Shown here: piece by piece, positions 23,462 through 36,341 of the stretch | Position numbering within the stretch: position 1 is the first letter of the stretch | How the letters are laid out: every line of letters begins with the position of its first letter | DNA from: Adineta ricciae | Lineage: Eukaryota; Rotifera; Eurotatoria; Adinetida; Adinetidae | Assembly: GCA_905250025.1 (NCBI GenBank) | Contig: CAJNOJ010000188.1 | Span: 1-64,000 of the forward strand | Reading direction: 5' to 3' | Length of the DNA: 64,000 nucleotides | Translations under genes and position numbers: made by a program | The notes under the pieces: model-generated | What the model was told of the DNA's origin: nothing | Seen by the model: only the letters and a program-made list of their open reading frames with translations | The model's database searches: none

Positions 23462-25696
23462 TTATTTGTATGTAATCAAATAGTCTGCATATGCTTGAGC
23501 GTCGTGATAAGTCACATAGATGTGCTTTCCATCGGTAGTTGAGTCAAATCCAACAGGTCGAGTTTTCATCGATTTATTTCCTTGAGTCGTTTTTCCAACA
23601 AGAACGCGAGCAACAAACACGCATCTTTCTCCTCGGGTATTGCGAGTTGCGTAACCATGACTGTAAGCCGCATCCGATGAAAAATAAACACCCCAACCAA
23701 ATAATGTTCCTGAAATATATATATCAACAATCACGTATGTCGAATATGAAAGATAGAAAGAAAGTACCATTGATGCCAGCATAACTTCGATTGAAACAAT
23801 CTTGCATAATTGATTTGGCTGCTGCTTCTGGACACCCATGATACAGGATCTTTTCGGTATCTTCATTGAGTCGGCTTTTGAAATCTTTCCGATGTGCCTC
23901 ATACTGTGTACGCCATCGTTCATTGTTAATGCGTTCAAGTTTAACAATTTCAGTGTATTTTCCTTTCATTTTTTTATCGAACTCATTAATAATCGACTGA
24001 TATTCTTTAGTACCTTTCGAAACAAGACATCTCAATTGCCCACCATCAGACCTTTGCCTTTGATGCCCATTGTCTGAAGAATCAGATGAGAATAACTGTT
24101 TACAAAATTCATCATAAGTATTTTGTTGGTCAGGTTCAATAATGAATTTAACCTTCCATGCTAGGTCTCTTTGTTGAATATGCTGTTTCATTTCTCTGAT
24201 CATCGTTTTAACAACAACTTTTAGCGAACAAGCATGTCCTCCGCAACCAATAGCTGGAAAAGCAATTGAAGTGAAAGTATTCGCATGAACATTTTGCACA
24301 ACGTTATACATGAGATCAACGATGGATTGTCGAAGAAGTTTGTCATCACTATTTGGTTGCCATTTGAGAAAAAATATTCGTTTACATGGTAGATGACCGG
24401 CAGGAGTCGAGATAATCAATGAAGTTGGATTTTTTAAACGTTCTTTATTGTAAACATCGTTAGCCTGATCTCCAGCTGCGTGTAGCAACGCTTGTCGAAG
24501 TTTGTCCGATGACAAAGTTCCAACAATGACATCTACCTAAAATTGAACGATATATATGTATGACACTTTCGACACAATGTAAAAGGAAATTACTCACTGA
24601 TTGTTGTTTAATATCTCCTTTTTCAACTTCAATCAATCCTCTACCAATAGTTAGAGACATCGGATTTGTCGATGAAGTTGGGTTGGATGTTTTCACCTAG
24701 ATTGAAAGAAGTGTGATATAGACGCAGATTTGATTCGAGTGTTAATACTATACTTGAGAACCAGCTGCACTCTTAGATTTCGGCGATGCCGCGCACGTTG
24801 CAGTCGCAAAGTCAATTCGGAAGTAGAAAACTCCACATTGCGTTAGAGTTGAAATATTTTCGTATATATCCCACCAAACAACAAAATACGTTATTAGACA
24901 AACAGCGACACTATATATGAAACTCACGACCGAAGTTAGATTTGCAGCAATGGCGACTGAATAGAATGTAACGGTGACACACAGAAAAAGAATGAATAAT
25001 GATAAAATTAGTCGAAGGCGCAATATCCTACGAAAATGCTTGGATCACCTTCGAGCGTTGAGATGTGGATGGAACACGCTTCGCATTAGTTTTGTTGAAT
25101 ATACTCCAGAAATCTGGATGCGAAAATAAAATATGCAGTTGAATAATTACGAAGCATAGAAATATTTTTTGCCCGAAACGAATCACATTTGATGGTGTCA
25201 TTTGCAGAAGCGTCGTGTTAATCAAAATGAATAGGGATATATCAATAATTATGACTAAGTATTTTGTTTGTTGATGTTTGCATTTCTTATGCATGATATG
25301 GAAACTAAAGGTCAAGCGAATAAGAGTAAGAATGAGAGAAAGATGAACAAGCTTCGATGGACTTTTCGTGCTGTATTGATATGTAGATAATAGAGTGACG
25401 AGATCAATTAGGAGTGGGATCAATTCAACAAACTTTTGAAATGCGAAGTAAGCTACATGTGAACCGTGCTGACTTTTAACGGCTAAGACCGTTATAAGTA
25501 TGATAAGAGAAGAAATGAATAGTAAACGTTGAAGTATTCCATCGATGGTAATCGGTAATTCAGTGAAGAATGTTATCGATGGAGAGTAATAAAATACATC
25601 CAGTAAAATTGTAATGATAAAACCAAATGTTAGTATACTCGTTATTGCTTTGTGTGTGTCTAGTTTTCGCGAGTTATGAATGTTCACATGCATCAT
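23462..25696 (-). CDS. multi-pass membrane, macro domain and PARP-like ART protein (copy 1, frameshifted)
   Basis: Exons 25696-24754, 24696-24598, 24536-23768 and 23709-23462. Without a one-base insertion near 25033 the product is 685 residues. Residues 1-290 carry about eight membrane segments. Residues about 325-490 form a macro domain (GLIEVEKGDIKQQSVDVIV, FPAIGCGGHACS), which binds or removes ADP-ribose. Residues about 545-685 form an ADP-ribosyltransferase domain: ILYHGC gives the His, GWGVYFSSDAAYS the Tyr, and the third triad position appears to be Ile (HIYVTYHD) rather than Glu, which in known PARPs means mono- rather than poly-ADP-ribosylation. Copy 2 lacks the insertion but has its own stop. 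Confidence 0.75.
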
Positions 25697-26374
25697 ATTT
25701 TGAATTTAATCACACGAAATGTAGCTGCTGTTTTTATGACAAACACTTTTTATCTGAGAATATGTCGTATTTCTTTCTATGTCGTCATCATCAACACGTG
25801 AAAGTCGACGATGAAGATTTTATTGGGTAAATTTGACTACTGCCGGATAAAACACGATTGTTTTCGTTCGGCTGTCAAGAAGAGAAAAAGAAATGTGCGT
25901 CGAAGCAGGTAAACATATTTGTAGTGCTGCTCGAATAAATTGACTTCAGTAAGTCGGTTTTTTCCTATTTCATTTTAGTAAGTATTAAGAGAAAGAGTCA
26001 AACAAAATCGAAGAGAATCTATATGATTTGCCAGCGAATAATCATGGCGAACTAGGAAAATTCTATTGCTTTTGCTTTTTGATCGACGGCTAAATAAAGT
26101 CTATTGGAGAATTCGTTTGATGGACTTTGAGCCTCATGAAACTACGATGTTGCTTTTCATCACTTGTGTCGCTTTGATTGAATTGAGCGCATAATTATGT
26201 TTCAATCGACGCGTAACTTATAGCAATGGGAACTAGTTCTGTTAATATTGCACTTTAATCTATGACACTATACCAACACTAACTCATCTGTTTTAATAAG
26301 TCATTCCATGAATTAGGCTGATTTCAGTACACATTCACTGCTGAAAATTTTCATAAAATACTTCATTTAGTGCG

Positions 26375-27999
26375 ATGGAAGATATGGTAATTAATAGACT
26401 ACACAAGCAAAATTATACTTTAGAGTCATTGCCAAACGAACTCTTATTTGCAATCAGTTCTTATCTGGATTCAGCGCATCTAATCCAAGCATTTCATGAT
26501 CTCAACTATCGATTTAATCTGATAATCTATCAATCCGTTCGTCATTTCACGATTTCGAAAGATACTTCTGGAAACGTCGTGGATACATACGATTCGAATA
26601 TAAAAAATGTCATCGAGCAGATATTTATTGACACGGAGATGTGTCCATATACTTTCTTATCTATTAATTCATGCATCAATCTACGATCCATAATACTTCG
26701 TTGCGCCGATTTAGCGATTATTGATCTCACCGTCAACTATTGTTTAGCAGATGATGATATTCATTCATGTTTGGATGTACTTAACGTTTGTAATATTCTT
26801 CCTGCTAATTGGCTTAATAGCAACCGGTTTCGTGATCATAAGCTGGACAGATTAGTCTGTTTAGCCATGACGCGTTTGTGCCTTGAGCGCTGTTCCGAAC
26901 AAGTCCTGCATTTGCTTTGTAATCTCATTCCAAATCTAACCTATTTGAAAATCAAGCAACTCTCCACTGTCGATGATCGTTCGTATTATTGTTTTGAGTT
27001 ACCGTTTTCACATCAACACGTGTCTGTCTTAAAGCAGTTACATATCGCTACGGGTATGAATCGTTTGGATGATATACGGTCAATCGAAAGGTTGATCGAT
27101 ACTTATAAATCATCGCTTGAGTTTTGTTCTCTGAATATTTCTCTAAATGAACCAATAAGTGGTTCCTATTTGCAACAAAATATATTTGAGCCATGTCAAA
27201 ATCTGAATAAATTCACATTTGCTTTCAACTATTGGCAAGATGACATCGAAGAAGCTGATGTACTATATCAGTTTCAAAGTGATTGGTGGTTAGATACTCA
27301 GCGTCCACCAGTGCTCATTTTCTGTGGCAATCTACGCGAAGTCTTCATCGTTTCTATGCCTTGCCATTTGTGTGACTATCTGTGGCTTCCAACTGATCCT
27401 CGAGATTGGTTATTGAATAAGGGTGACTTCGATTCACCCGATGTTTGTTTTACGAAACAAACACACATACGATTTATCAATCATCACCGTCAACCGATCA
27501 CACTCGAACTAGTGAATATCATTGGCCGTGTATTTCAAGCGCCAAAACAGCAATTGTCACTGCTACGTTGGAACTTCGTTTCCCAAAATTTACTCTTTGA
27601 GCAGGTTGGTTTTCTTATCATCTACTAACTTTCATTCTTCAAGCGCATATGTAGTTAATGACTACAAGCTCGACGGATCCGGTGTTACCTTTGGTTTACT
27701 TCCTCGATTTGAATTCTTGTGGCGCTGATGAATTAGACGCAAAGACGCTCATCATCTGGCTAATGTTAGCATCCAATGTACGAATGATCAACGTATGTCA
27801 AGGAACTCCCAGTGGGAAAATACGTTTAATCAATCAACTGAAAATGTTACTTGACAGAGACAAACGATTAAAATCACTTGCAGATGCCATCGAAGAAATT
27901 CATGTTTTCTACAATTTTGACTCTCTTAGTTATGCCACGAAACAGCATATCTGTCAAATGTGTTCCGAAGTCTTCCAAAAAGCCGTTATTCACTGTTAG
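26375..27999 (+). CDS. F-box protein, copy 1
   Basis: Exons 26375-27604 and 27655-27999, with a 50-base phase-0 intron, give 524 residues. The N-terminal F-box is LESLPNELLFAISSYLD followed by a hydrophobic stretch ending near residue 55. The remainder alternates hydrophobic and charged segments like the degenerate leucine-rich or superhelical substrate arms of F-box proteins, with scattered cysteines. Such proteins bring substrates to SCF ubiquitin ligases through SKP1. The substrate is unknown. The ATG at 26375 is used because the F-box begins soon after. Confidence 0.75.
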
Positions 28000-28388
28000 T
28001 ATCATATCAATGTAGTCACTTCCTGCTAGTTTTATTACGGGAGTTTTAGCGTCACATTTCTGAATAGTACTGTTGTTTTTGCAGAAAACCTGCGGACGAA
28101 CGATTTTCTCCATTTTATAAATAAAAAATTGATAAAACGAATTGCACTAGCTATTTTGTACTCATTCATATGGCCTTGACTCTTTTTTTCCACAAACGGT
28201 CGTATTTCGGACAGAAATCATTCTTTTCATTCTTATCATAATTCATTGGATATTAAAACATTGTTATGTTATTTCAATGTTTGAAGAAGTTTATCCTTGA
28301 ATCTTAAAAAGATAAAAACTTGCAAATAAGTTTAACATTGAATTTGTATCTGTCGTCTTTAAAACACAACGAGAGAAAAAAAACGTTA

Positions 28389-30029
28389 ATGGATCCTACG
28401 AAAGCCGAACAATTACCAGATGAACTCTGGTTGATGATATTCCATTACTTAGAAATCATTGATGTCCTGTTGACTTTCAAGGTTTTGAATCAACGTTTTC
28501 AACAAATGATCAAACCTTATTACAATCACATTGATCTAGCCGACGCCTCGTCGAAACAATTCAATGCATTCATTAATGAAATTCTTTTATCCAAAGAAAA
28601 TCACCCAATTCGCTCACTAACATTAAAAAACAGTGGACAATTCAAGAAAATATTCTATTCAAAAGAACACACCTTTACTCGTCTTCAACACATCGAAGCA
28701 TTGCAATTAACCATTGATCATTGGTTTCATGAACACGATTTGCTTAACATTACACTACCTCATCTATCGCATCTATCAAATCTAACCAGTCTTCATCTGA
28801 ACATCTTACCAGACACTTACATGAAAGATTCATTTCGTCCGGTCTTCGAGTACTTCTCATTCCCATCAACATTAGTCAAGCTGACCATCTTAGGCTTTTG
28901 GAAACAAATGATGAAAGGTTACACGACCTTAAACTGGTTCAGATTACCATCGAATATCAGATCGTTTGCATTCGCGATTGATAATTTGAAAACAATCTAT
29001 AAGACTAATTTTCTACAAGAGGCAAATAACCATATCGAGGATTTAAAAATCGCCTTCAAAGAAATGAATGATTTCGACGCGAAATATTCGAACTTGAACT
29101 TTTCAACTTCGTTAGTATCGTTACATTTAGAAATGCCATTAATCACTATGGAATTTCTACCCAGACTGTTGAATTTATTTTCCAAGGAAATAAAATCGTT
29201 GATTCTGATTCTTCGCGTATCGTTCGAAGTTGATTTGAATTTAATCATATCGATTAAAGATCTGTTCCCATCACTGGAAATTTTTCAATATGTCATTTAT
29301 TCGCCAAATCAAATCATAACAAATACTGCGGACCATATCGTCTCACCATTTCACGATATAAACAAGTTCGCTTGGAAAAGGTACATCAACAATCTGAACT
29401 ATGATAACCTCTCAACGGATTTCATCAAATTACACAAATTGACATACGGATTATCTTCGGAATCATTCGATTTGACTCATGACAACATTAATACCTTAAA
29501 TCAATTGATTGTTTTACTACCAAACTTGAAAGCTTTGAAATTAAACGGAAATAATTCGCAAACGATCATCGAAGTCCTGAAATTACTTTGTACGAAACGA
29601 CTGACAAAATTTCATTTCAACACTTCGAAATTTCACCATTCATTTCTTATTGATCTAGCACAAATCATTCCGCATGTTCGAGAACTTCGTTTAGAAGACA
29701 TACATTTCAGTAAATATCATGCAGACTATTCCATAAATCGAAAAATCTATCGAAAAGTTCTCACAGCAACAGTAGCAATCGAACACGTCCAACGTTATTA
29801 CAAAGAACTCATGGACTTATATCTGTACATGTTACCATTCAATTACACCGATAAGGAAATGTGTAAAGCGAATCAACAGCTACAAGAATGGCTGAATGGC
29901 GCGAAACAACAAGATGGATTCTATTCGATTTATACAATTCACCAAAACTACTATCAATCTTTTCTGTCGAACTATGATTCGGATATTTATCAAAAAAGTT
30001 TCCCCTATTGTCTTTATGTTTCACCTTGA
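28389..30029 (+). CDS. F-box/LRR-like protein, copy 1
   Basis: Intronless, 546 residues from the ATG at 28389 (an upstream in-frame extension to 28320 has no ATG). The F-box is AEQLPDELWLMIFHYLEIIDVLLTF in two parts at residues 7-31. It is followed by about 500 residues with repeated L-x-x-L-x-L patterns (LSNLTSLHLNILPD, LPNLKALKLNGN), consistent with irregular leucine-rich repeats. A long helical tail ends the protein. It would act as the substrate receptor of an SCF ligase. It is unrelated in sequence to the F-box gene just upstream apart from the F-box itself. Confidence 0.75.
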   Translation: MDPTKAEQLPDELWLMIFHYLEIIDVLLTFKVLNQRFQQMIKPYYNHIDLADASSKQFNAFINEILLSKENHPIRSLTLKNSGQFKKIFYSKEHTFTRLQHIEALQLTIDHWFHEHDLLNITLPHLSHLSNLTSLHLNILPDTYMKDSFRPVFEYFSFPSTLVKLTILGFWKQMMKGYTTLNWFRLPSNIRSFAFAIDNLKTIYKTNFLQEANNHIEDLKIAFKEMNDFDAKYSNLNFSTSLVSLHLEMPLITMEFLPRLLNLFSKEIKSLILILRVSFEVDLNLIISIKDLFPSLEIFQYVIYSPNQIITNTADHIVSPFHDINKFAWKRYINNLNYDNLSTDFIKLHKLTYGLSSESFDLTHDNINTLNQLIVLLPNLKALKLNGNNSQTIIEVLKLLCTKRLTKFHFNTSKFHHSFLIDLAQIIPHVRELRLEDIHFSKYHADYSINRKIYRKVLTATVAIEHVQRYYKELMDLYLYMLPFNYTDKEMCKANQQLQEWLNGAKQQDGFYSIYTIHQNYYQSFLSNYDSDIYQKSFPYCLYVSP

Positions 30030-30057
30030 TATAAAAAAAGAGTGTTCTTGTTTCTTT

Positions 30058-31718
30058 TTAAGATATCCATTGTTGAATTAATGCAACTATTTGTTGACGA
30101 GCCTTAATAACACTTTCAGGGTCGTCCGGATTTGCTGCACGCAAATCGAGATGATGAGCGCCACCATTGATCAAAATCGCTGGAAGACTAGAAGTAATGC
30201 TTGAGTTGATGCCACCAGCTGACCATGGATCGAGATTTCCGTTGGTGAAAATAACATTCGAATAAGAACGAAGATCGGTTATATTTTTGCCTCCAAATTC
30301 AACGAAAGACCATTCAAGTCGTGGCTTAACCTTCCACTGAGCAAAACAATATTCTGAAAACGCTTGGAAATTCCATGGTTGAATTTCGAACATATCAGTA
30401 ATTCCATTCGAACAAATGGGCATTACAAATTCAGTACACGATTGATACGACCATCCAAGCACACCTAGGCTTCGTGTACCTTCCGAACCAATATCCAAGC
30501 ACTGCGTATGACCAGTGTAGTTAAAAAAGACATTCACCCCTTTGACGACTCGCTTGACAATTTCTTCATCGGTACTGAGAGTTTTGCTTGATGTGGAAGT
30601 GACATTAGCACAAAATATTCGGATAGGAAACGCTGGTAGATCAGCCAAGAAGGATGTTGGATATGGGTAATCTACCATAGCTAGATTGGCATACATGTCA
30701 AATAGCCAATTTTTTAAATCTGAAATTGATTTTAATGGATGACAAAGTTTAAATAACTTGGAAAGACGTTCTCGGCCACCGGGAAGTAGTCCAATGCGAT
30801 CGATAGCGTGCCATGATGAACGAATTATATCGACACATTGTGAACTTTCGCTTAGAAAATCTTCTGTCACAATCTAAATGAAATCGGGTGAGTTCTTGCT
30901 TTGAGGAAAGAAGAATTTACACGAGTGAACGATTCACAGGGTGTTGCCATTTGAAGAATAGGAGCTGAAGCTGCATGAGCGCCAACAACTATATGAGAAT
31001 ATTTCATTCGAAAATAGGCGGCTAGCATCCCACCATAGGATCCACCGAAAGCAATGACTGGACTTTGTTCCGTGCCCGCAACCGAAGTTCGAATATGATC
31101 AAGTAAATATGCATAATCAGCTAATGCTTGTTCACTTGTTAGATATCTCACTAAAGAAAAAGCGAATTGTAAGACAAATTTTAATAGTGTAATCACTATA
31201 TTCCGGGTTCGAGTACGATTGATTTCCATATGGTAGAGATTGACCATAATAACGATGTTCCGCAAAGACAACCATTGCATGAAATTTCGGCGCAATATCC
31301 CACACTAAATCGACCAAATGTGTATATTAACAGTTATCGAAAGCTAACGTACTGAAACCAGTATTGCCACAGAACAGATCAATGTCACCTAGGAATAGCG
31401 AATACTTAAAATTAAGCAAGTTATTCGATCAGAAGCTAAAAGGAAACCTTCGTTGCCAGTATAGAAAAAAATGGGCTGACCATGTTGCCAATAGTCCTTA
31501 TTTAGTATATATCGTTGTGTGAATGTATCCGTATTGAAAAAACCAAAATGATCAACGTTTTGCAATATAGTTTGAAATTGTTGACAACGATCATCATCAC
31601 AACGATGGTTCGAGTGCGATTTTAACCATTGAAACGATAATGAATAACACAACGAAGCTTGGCACATGCAAATAATCATGAAACATAATTTTGTCAATGC
31701 ATCGACCATTGTGGACAT
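30058..31718 (-). CDS. serine carboxypeptidase S28 family (lysosomal Pro-X carboxypeptidase / DPP2-like)
   Basis: Five exons, 31718-31448, 31388-31353, 31304-31197, 31150-30921 and 30873-30058, join in phase to 486 residues, the usual family size. Residues about 5-25 are a signal peptide. Family landmarks are the QNVDHFGF start of the mature region, FFYTGNEGD, the [11 protein letters not shown] block, the nucleophile motif FGGSYGGML, the Asp in [11 protein letters not shown] and the His in GGAHHLDLR. All three catalytic residues are present, so the enzyme should be active, cleaving after proline in lysosomes or outside the cell. Several N-x-S/T sites are present. Introns are 44 to 60 bases. 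The 3' end lies about 30 bases from the convergent F-box gene. Confidence 0.88.
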
Positions 31719-32600
31719 TTCTCGAAGTGAAAAGAAAAAACGGCAAATGGTTGAATATAAGTTATCTATGACACAGGTAGGATCATATGTGCGTATAGAT
31801 AAAGACAAGAATACCATCTTCAAAAATTCATCATATATGTAGGTGATTGACCATGTTCAGGGTAAAATTCTATACACATCGTGATATGATAGAAACCGAT
31901 AGAATTCATTTTTGTACGCAACACTTTATCACTTCGACCTATGAATTCGTACACTTGATTTTTTCATGACTAAAAAAGAAATTCAAACAGAACAGAAGTT
32001 TGAGTATAGTCACGTTCTACAGTATGGATGTAATTCTTACTTGATTATTCTTCCTTTCACTTCTATCAGTCAGAATCCAGTGGTTTTTATGGTAAAACGA
32101 TGAAATGCTTGGATAAAAAATACATGAAAAGAAAATCGTGGTACGAAATTCGTCGTTTTAATATAGCTTGGATATTAACGTGCAGACTATATTCGTATCG
32201 CATGCTCCATGTATATTCAACTTACTGTTCTCATACACATACACAATTGTAACTCATGGTCGATGTATATTTTTTTGTTCTGTATAAACGATAGCTTTTT
32301 TGATTTATGTCGAATGTTTGCGTATCGATCTTACTCTGTTTTTGTTCGATCTTGCATCAGCTTAGAACATTACTATTTAGAATATCTAATCGAAACATAC
32401 TGTACAATCATCTTTTTGTCTGTGCTTTTTAAAATTATTGTATGATATCCAGTTGAGTGCAAAAAGCACATTTACACTAGAGAGATAAGAAGATAACAGG
32501 TAAGATAGTTACAACTATTCAAATCTAACAGAGCTTAGGACTTATCACATCATATTACTATGAGACCTTTTTCTTTTTCTTTTAAGTTGAATCTCTGACA
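31719..32600. other. no recognisable gene
   Basis: Divergent spacer between the peptidase and the second methyltransferase. A 78-codon open frame at 32209-32445 is rich in Cys, Phe and Ile but has no supporting motif, and I do not call it. Confidence 0.35.
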
Positions 32601-33703
32601 ATGAAATCTTCGTCCTATTTCATTTCTTTAATCGTAATAGTGGGACTGATCATTTTCGTTATATATACCATTAGAAGTGGTCCACGTGATACTGCCATCC
32701 AATCAAATGGATCCGGACGATCAGATGTCTTTCAGATGCGAAATACAACTGAATCCATACTATTCAATACAACAAGTATCACAACAATCAACTTCACTTC
32801 ATTTGATTCAAGGCATCTTCGACATTTACATCCGCAAATCTGGGCTTGTCCATCACCCAATTTTCAAGGCAAACCTGGTTATTTTTCACAATCGGGCGAA
32901 GATAAAGCATTAGAAAAGATGTTTCTCGAAAATACACGTACCAGACAAAATCCAGGCATATTCGTGGAACTTGGTGCTTTGGATGGTATTACCTATAGTA
33001 ATACTCTATTTTTTGAACGAATGTTTGATTGGCGCGGAGTATTAATTGAAGCTCAGCCTGGAAACGCAAGAAAACTACTTCGAGGCAATCGAAAAAATAC
33101 CGTGAAGATCCCATTTGGAATTTGTTCGCTTCCACAAACAGAAATTCAAATGTTGGTAATGTTCTTTTCTTATTATGACAGAACAGAGATAAATACATCT
33201 GTGTTCAGGGTGAAGATGGTGCAGTTGCTGGCGATATAGCAACCATGGACGAATCTTTTAGAAAAGCATGGCATAAAAATACCAAGAAGATACAACGAGT
33301 GGCATGTGCTCCAATCGGTACTTATCTATCAGCTATTGGAATTACCCATATTGATTTTTTCAGTCTTGATGTCGAAGGTGCTGAATTTACAGTTCTTTTA
33401 ACTATGAATTGGAATATTCAAGTACATTATCTCCTCGTAGAAAATAACTCAAAAATGCCTAATATTACAGCTTTGCTGAAGAATCATGGATTTCGAATAC
33501 AAGAATTTCACCATTGTACTCCTGGATCTGATTGTGCTAGTAATACTTTGTTTGTGAACGATAATTACAAAAAGCCAAATTTCTTATCCGTGTGTATATC
33601 AAATATATACCCTGACATGGCATCAAAAGGACTGATCTATTGGGATAAATTCTATCTTGTTGTTATGTGTTGGTTTTACTTGACAATAAATCTTAGAAAA
33701 TAA
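32601..33703 (+). CDS. FkbM-family methyltransferase, type II membrane protein
   Basis: Exons 32601-33155 and 33209-33703, with a 53-base intron, give 349 residues. A signal anchor lies at residues 8-25. The catalytic domain starts at YFSQSGEDKALEKMF, with motif I FVELGALDGITYSNT, motif II GVLIEAQP, and the FkbM signature FFSLDVEGAEFTVL. This is the SAM-dependent FkbM fold seen in many animal secretory-pathway enzymes. The C-terminal 35 residues include a hydrophobic stretch (VVMCWFYLTINL). It differs from the FkbM gene at 679 in every motif, so the two are not a recent duplication. N-glycosylation sites follow the anchor. Confidence 0.82.
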
Positions 33704-33991
33704 ATCGATCTAATGATCACAATGGTCGTACACGTTGCCTGCTTATCGAGGTTTCACGACCATTATCTATTTTGTAGATCGAACTATGTTATTCTACTGC
33801 GTCTACGATGACAAAACAATGAAATTTGTTGATTCGTCATCCTTCTCTATTTTTGACGATTTTTCTATTTCGACAGAAGCTTGTTCCCTGCCGTCGTACG
33901 ATCGAGATATCTCTCTCCCTTTCTTTTCTGTTCGCACAAACACAAGTATATAAACACATCTGATTTTCTCCTTTTACACAACAAATCAATC

Positions 33992-34639
33992 ATGTCATCG
34001 AACTGGATAACACAACTTTTACTGATCTTATGTTTACAAATGGCTGTTATTGCTATCGCGCGTATGTTGATACATGTATAAATAACAAAGCATTTTGCCT
34101 TTGTTTTTTTTCTATAAGGTAATGACCCAACAAATTACGTTGAGGAAACAATCGAAGCTAAGGATACACATGAAAAAAAGCCAGTTCTCAAAAAGACGAG
34201 GAATAATTTTGATGTTTCCGCCTACTATCGTTTGACAAATGCGTTCAAAGGTTCTAGACTAGCATTGGATGTCGACGAGCAAACTAATAATTATGATTTG
34301 AAGTTAAATCCAATTTCGGACAGGGAATCACAGCATTGGCATTTTGTTCCTTTGGGTAACGGAGTTTACAGTCTACGAACACGTTCGTTTGGTGATGAAT
34401 ATTCTCTTGATATTATCAACGACGGAAAAAATACGATACCACATCTCGCCAAAACCGGCCAATATACAGGACAGTTTTGGCATTTGGTTCGTCGCAGTGA
34501 TGGAACATACAACATGTGGAATGACTTTACAACACAAGATAAGCTGTTAGGTGTTATTCCATCGTCGGGAGTTGCCAAGATGCTCCCAAAAGCTGCTTCT
34601 GAAGCTAAACAGCGTTGGCGATTCGTTAAGATCGAATAA
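33992..34639 (+). CDS. secreted ricin-B-like (beta-trefoil) lectin
   Basis: Exons 33992-34061 and 34119-34639, with a 57-base intron, encode 196 residues. Residues 1-23 are a signal peptide, followed by a Lys/Glu-rich spacer to about residue 50. The rest has three similar segments typical of a beta-trefoil: YRLTNAFKGSRLALDV, then WHFVPLGNGVYSLRT, then WHLVRRSDGTYNMW, ending with QRWRFVKIE. Q-x-W motifs in this arrangement mark ricin-B-type carbohydrate-binding domains. No enzymatic domain is attached, so it is a lone lectin. AATAAA overlaps the stop codon. Confidence 0.75.
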
Positions 34640-34640
34640 A
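34635..34640 (+). terminator. possible poly(A) signal overlapping the lectin stop codon
   Basis: AATAAA shares bases with the TAA stop. Another candidate hexamer follows near 34701, which may be the one used. Confidence 0.3.
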
Positions 34641-34943
34641 TAATTATTGTGTATTAAAATTTATTTTCTATAAATACTTGTCTCACTATCTGTTCTTCTG
34701 AAATAAAAAATGATGATAATTTGAATATATCGTATGTTTTGTGATGAATCAGACTGTTTTATTTAGCGATAGGAATTTTATTAGTGGAAATTCGCGAGTT
34801 GAACCAATATTTGCCATTGTCAATAAGCGATTCAACACAAATGGTGACTCACCGATAAAGAACACGTGTATTTATGAAGGAGCTCACCTTTCAATATAAT
34901 TTTCTCCTTTGTAGGCAACACTGGTAAATTGTTGTATTACAGA

Positions 34944-36341
34944 ATGAGAAAAAAGAACGTTTGCATTCGTGTTGTGTTATTGATTTTACTGTTTGTGATT
35001 GTATTTCTATACATACAGTGGCACTATAGTGAACATTACCAGCAACGAAATAGAGGATCACTTGGAAGATTCACTCTTCGAAAAATTCAAAATGAATCGA
35101 AGCAGCGGACTTACAGCAGTAATGATTATGGTCTATGGTTGATAAAAACCAATTCTATATGACTTTTGCTTCTATATTAGTTTTCATTAGATCCCTGAAA
35201 GTACAAGAATCACCATGACACGCGATTTTTTAAAATTGTGTCTTGTAAAATATTTGATGAAATAAGAATCAGAGTAACTGGTGTCAATGAGAAATTACGA
35301 CAGATGGCATACGAGAATAATAATATATATGTATGCATACTGGTCAAATGACACTGTATTACAAAGATGGAATTGTACTTGTATTTTTTCTCATTTCTTC
35401 ACTTTTATCAGTGTGGCCAGGGTGCGCAACCATATTTTCCACCACAGATCCTCTTTTTCGCCAATGAAAACACATTGTATGCTATTGATGAAGTGAATCA
35501 ACGCGCTTACAAATCCGCCTCTCCTAGTATTAAGCAATCTGAAACAGCCTATGCATTGAAAAACTTTCCGTATGCAATTCCTGATTCACCACAATCGAAA
35601 CATTATGTACAATTATTAGAAGGCTTTCCCAATATCGGTTGTATTTATGGAACATATTGGGAACACGGTGGAAGTACGTTCAATGCATTTCCTTCACATT
35701 GGCAAAATGTAACATCGTTCGAAATAAAAAATTTCATTGACTTTAAATATCCAATGATACACTCAACAAATTCGTCTGTCTACGAAGATTACTGGTATTC
35801 CAATCAAACATGTCATCCAGAAGGTCCTGATGACGTCCCATGTGAGGAGATTTACTTTCGAAAAAATACCGATATTCCAGTGCGATTTACACAAGTTATT
35901 GAAACACCGTGGGAAGTTCGACAATTTACCACCGAATATTTAGTTATCTCAGTTGGTGAACCAGATGATAAATATTTCAAATCTATACCTAAAGATTGGG
36001 CAGTGACATGTCGAGACGTGATGCTCGGAGTTTCTTATCAACCTCAAACCGTGAAAATCAATCTGAACGAAAGCGTCAACATAGAAGTATGGCTTCCGAC
36101 ACCTCCACATCGAATTAATGGAAGCGATATTGCTTCTATCCGATGGAAAGCAGACGAATGTTCAAATTGTTTGACTTGGATGCCGAACGAAATGACTTTT
36201 ACGGAAGAAAATTTCCAAGAACGACAAACATTGAAAATTACTCGTTTAAAAAAGTCTCCAACATTAAAACTTGTTCCCATAATTAATGGCGGTGGTTTCG
36301 ATCTTGTGCCAGTAAAGAACTATACTATTGCAATTGAATAA
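34944..36341 (+). CDS. unrecognised type II membrane protein
   Basis: Best model: exons 34944-35130, 35275-35330 and 35412-36341, joining in phase to 390 residues; the acceptor of exon 2 is weak and the exon is tentative. Residues about 6-24 form a signal anchor preceded by basic residues. The lumenal part is rich in aromatic residues, has several N-x-S/T sites and paired cysteines (ECSNC), and ends in a beta-rich segment (LVPIINGGGFDLVPVKNY). I do not recognise the family. It lies between a lectin and a second secretory-pathway enzyme gene on the same strand, but with separate spacing, so no operon is implied. Confidence 0.55.

Larger units (their letters stand above)
23194..30327. repeat. 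long duplicated block II, copy 1
   Basis: Matches 42157-49282 in the same orientation across five features: the macro/ART gene, two F-box genes, the start of the peptidase gene and all intergenic DNA. Differences are scattered substitutions and small indels. Confidence 0.9.

Noticed and set aside
25627..25830. 67-codon plus-strand frame with a hydrophobic start and several Cys residues
   Set aside because: Its first part is antisense to the start of the macro-ART gene, and copy 2 does not keep it as an equivalent frame, so it is probably a shadow.
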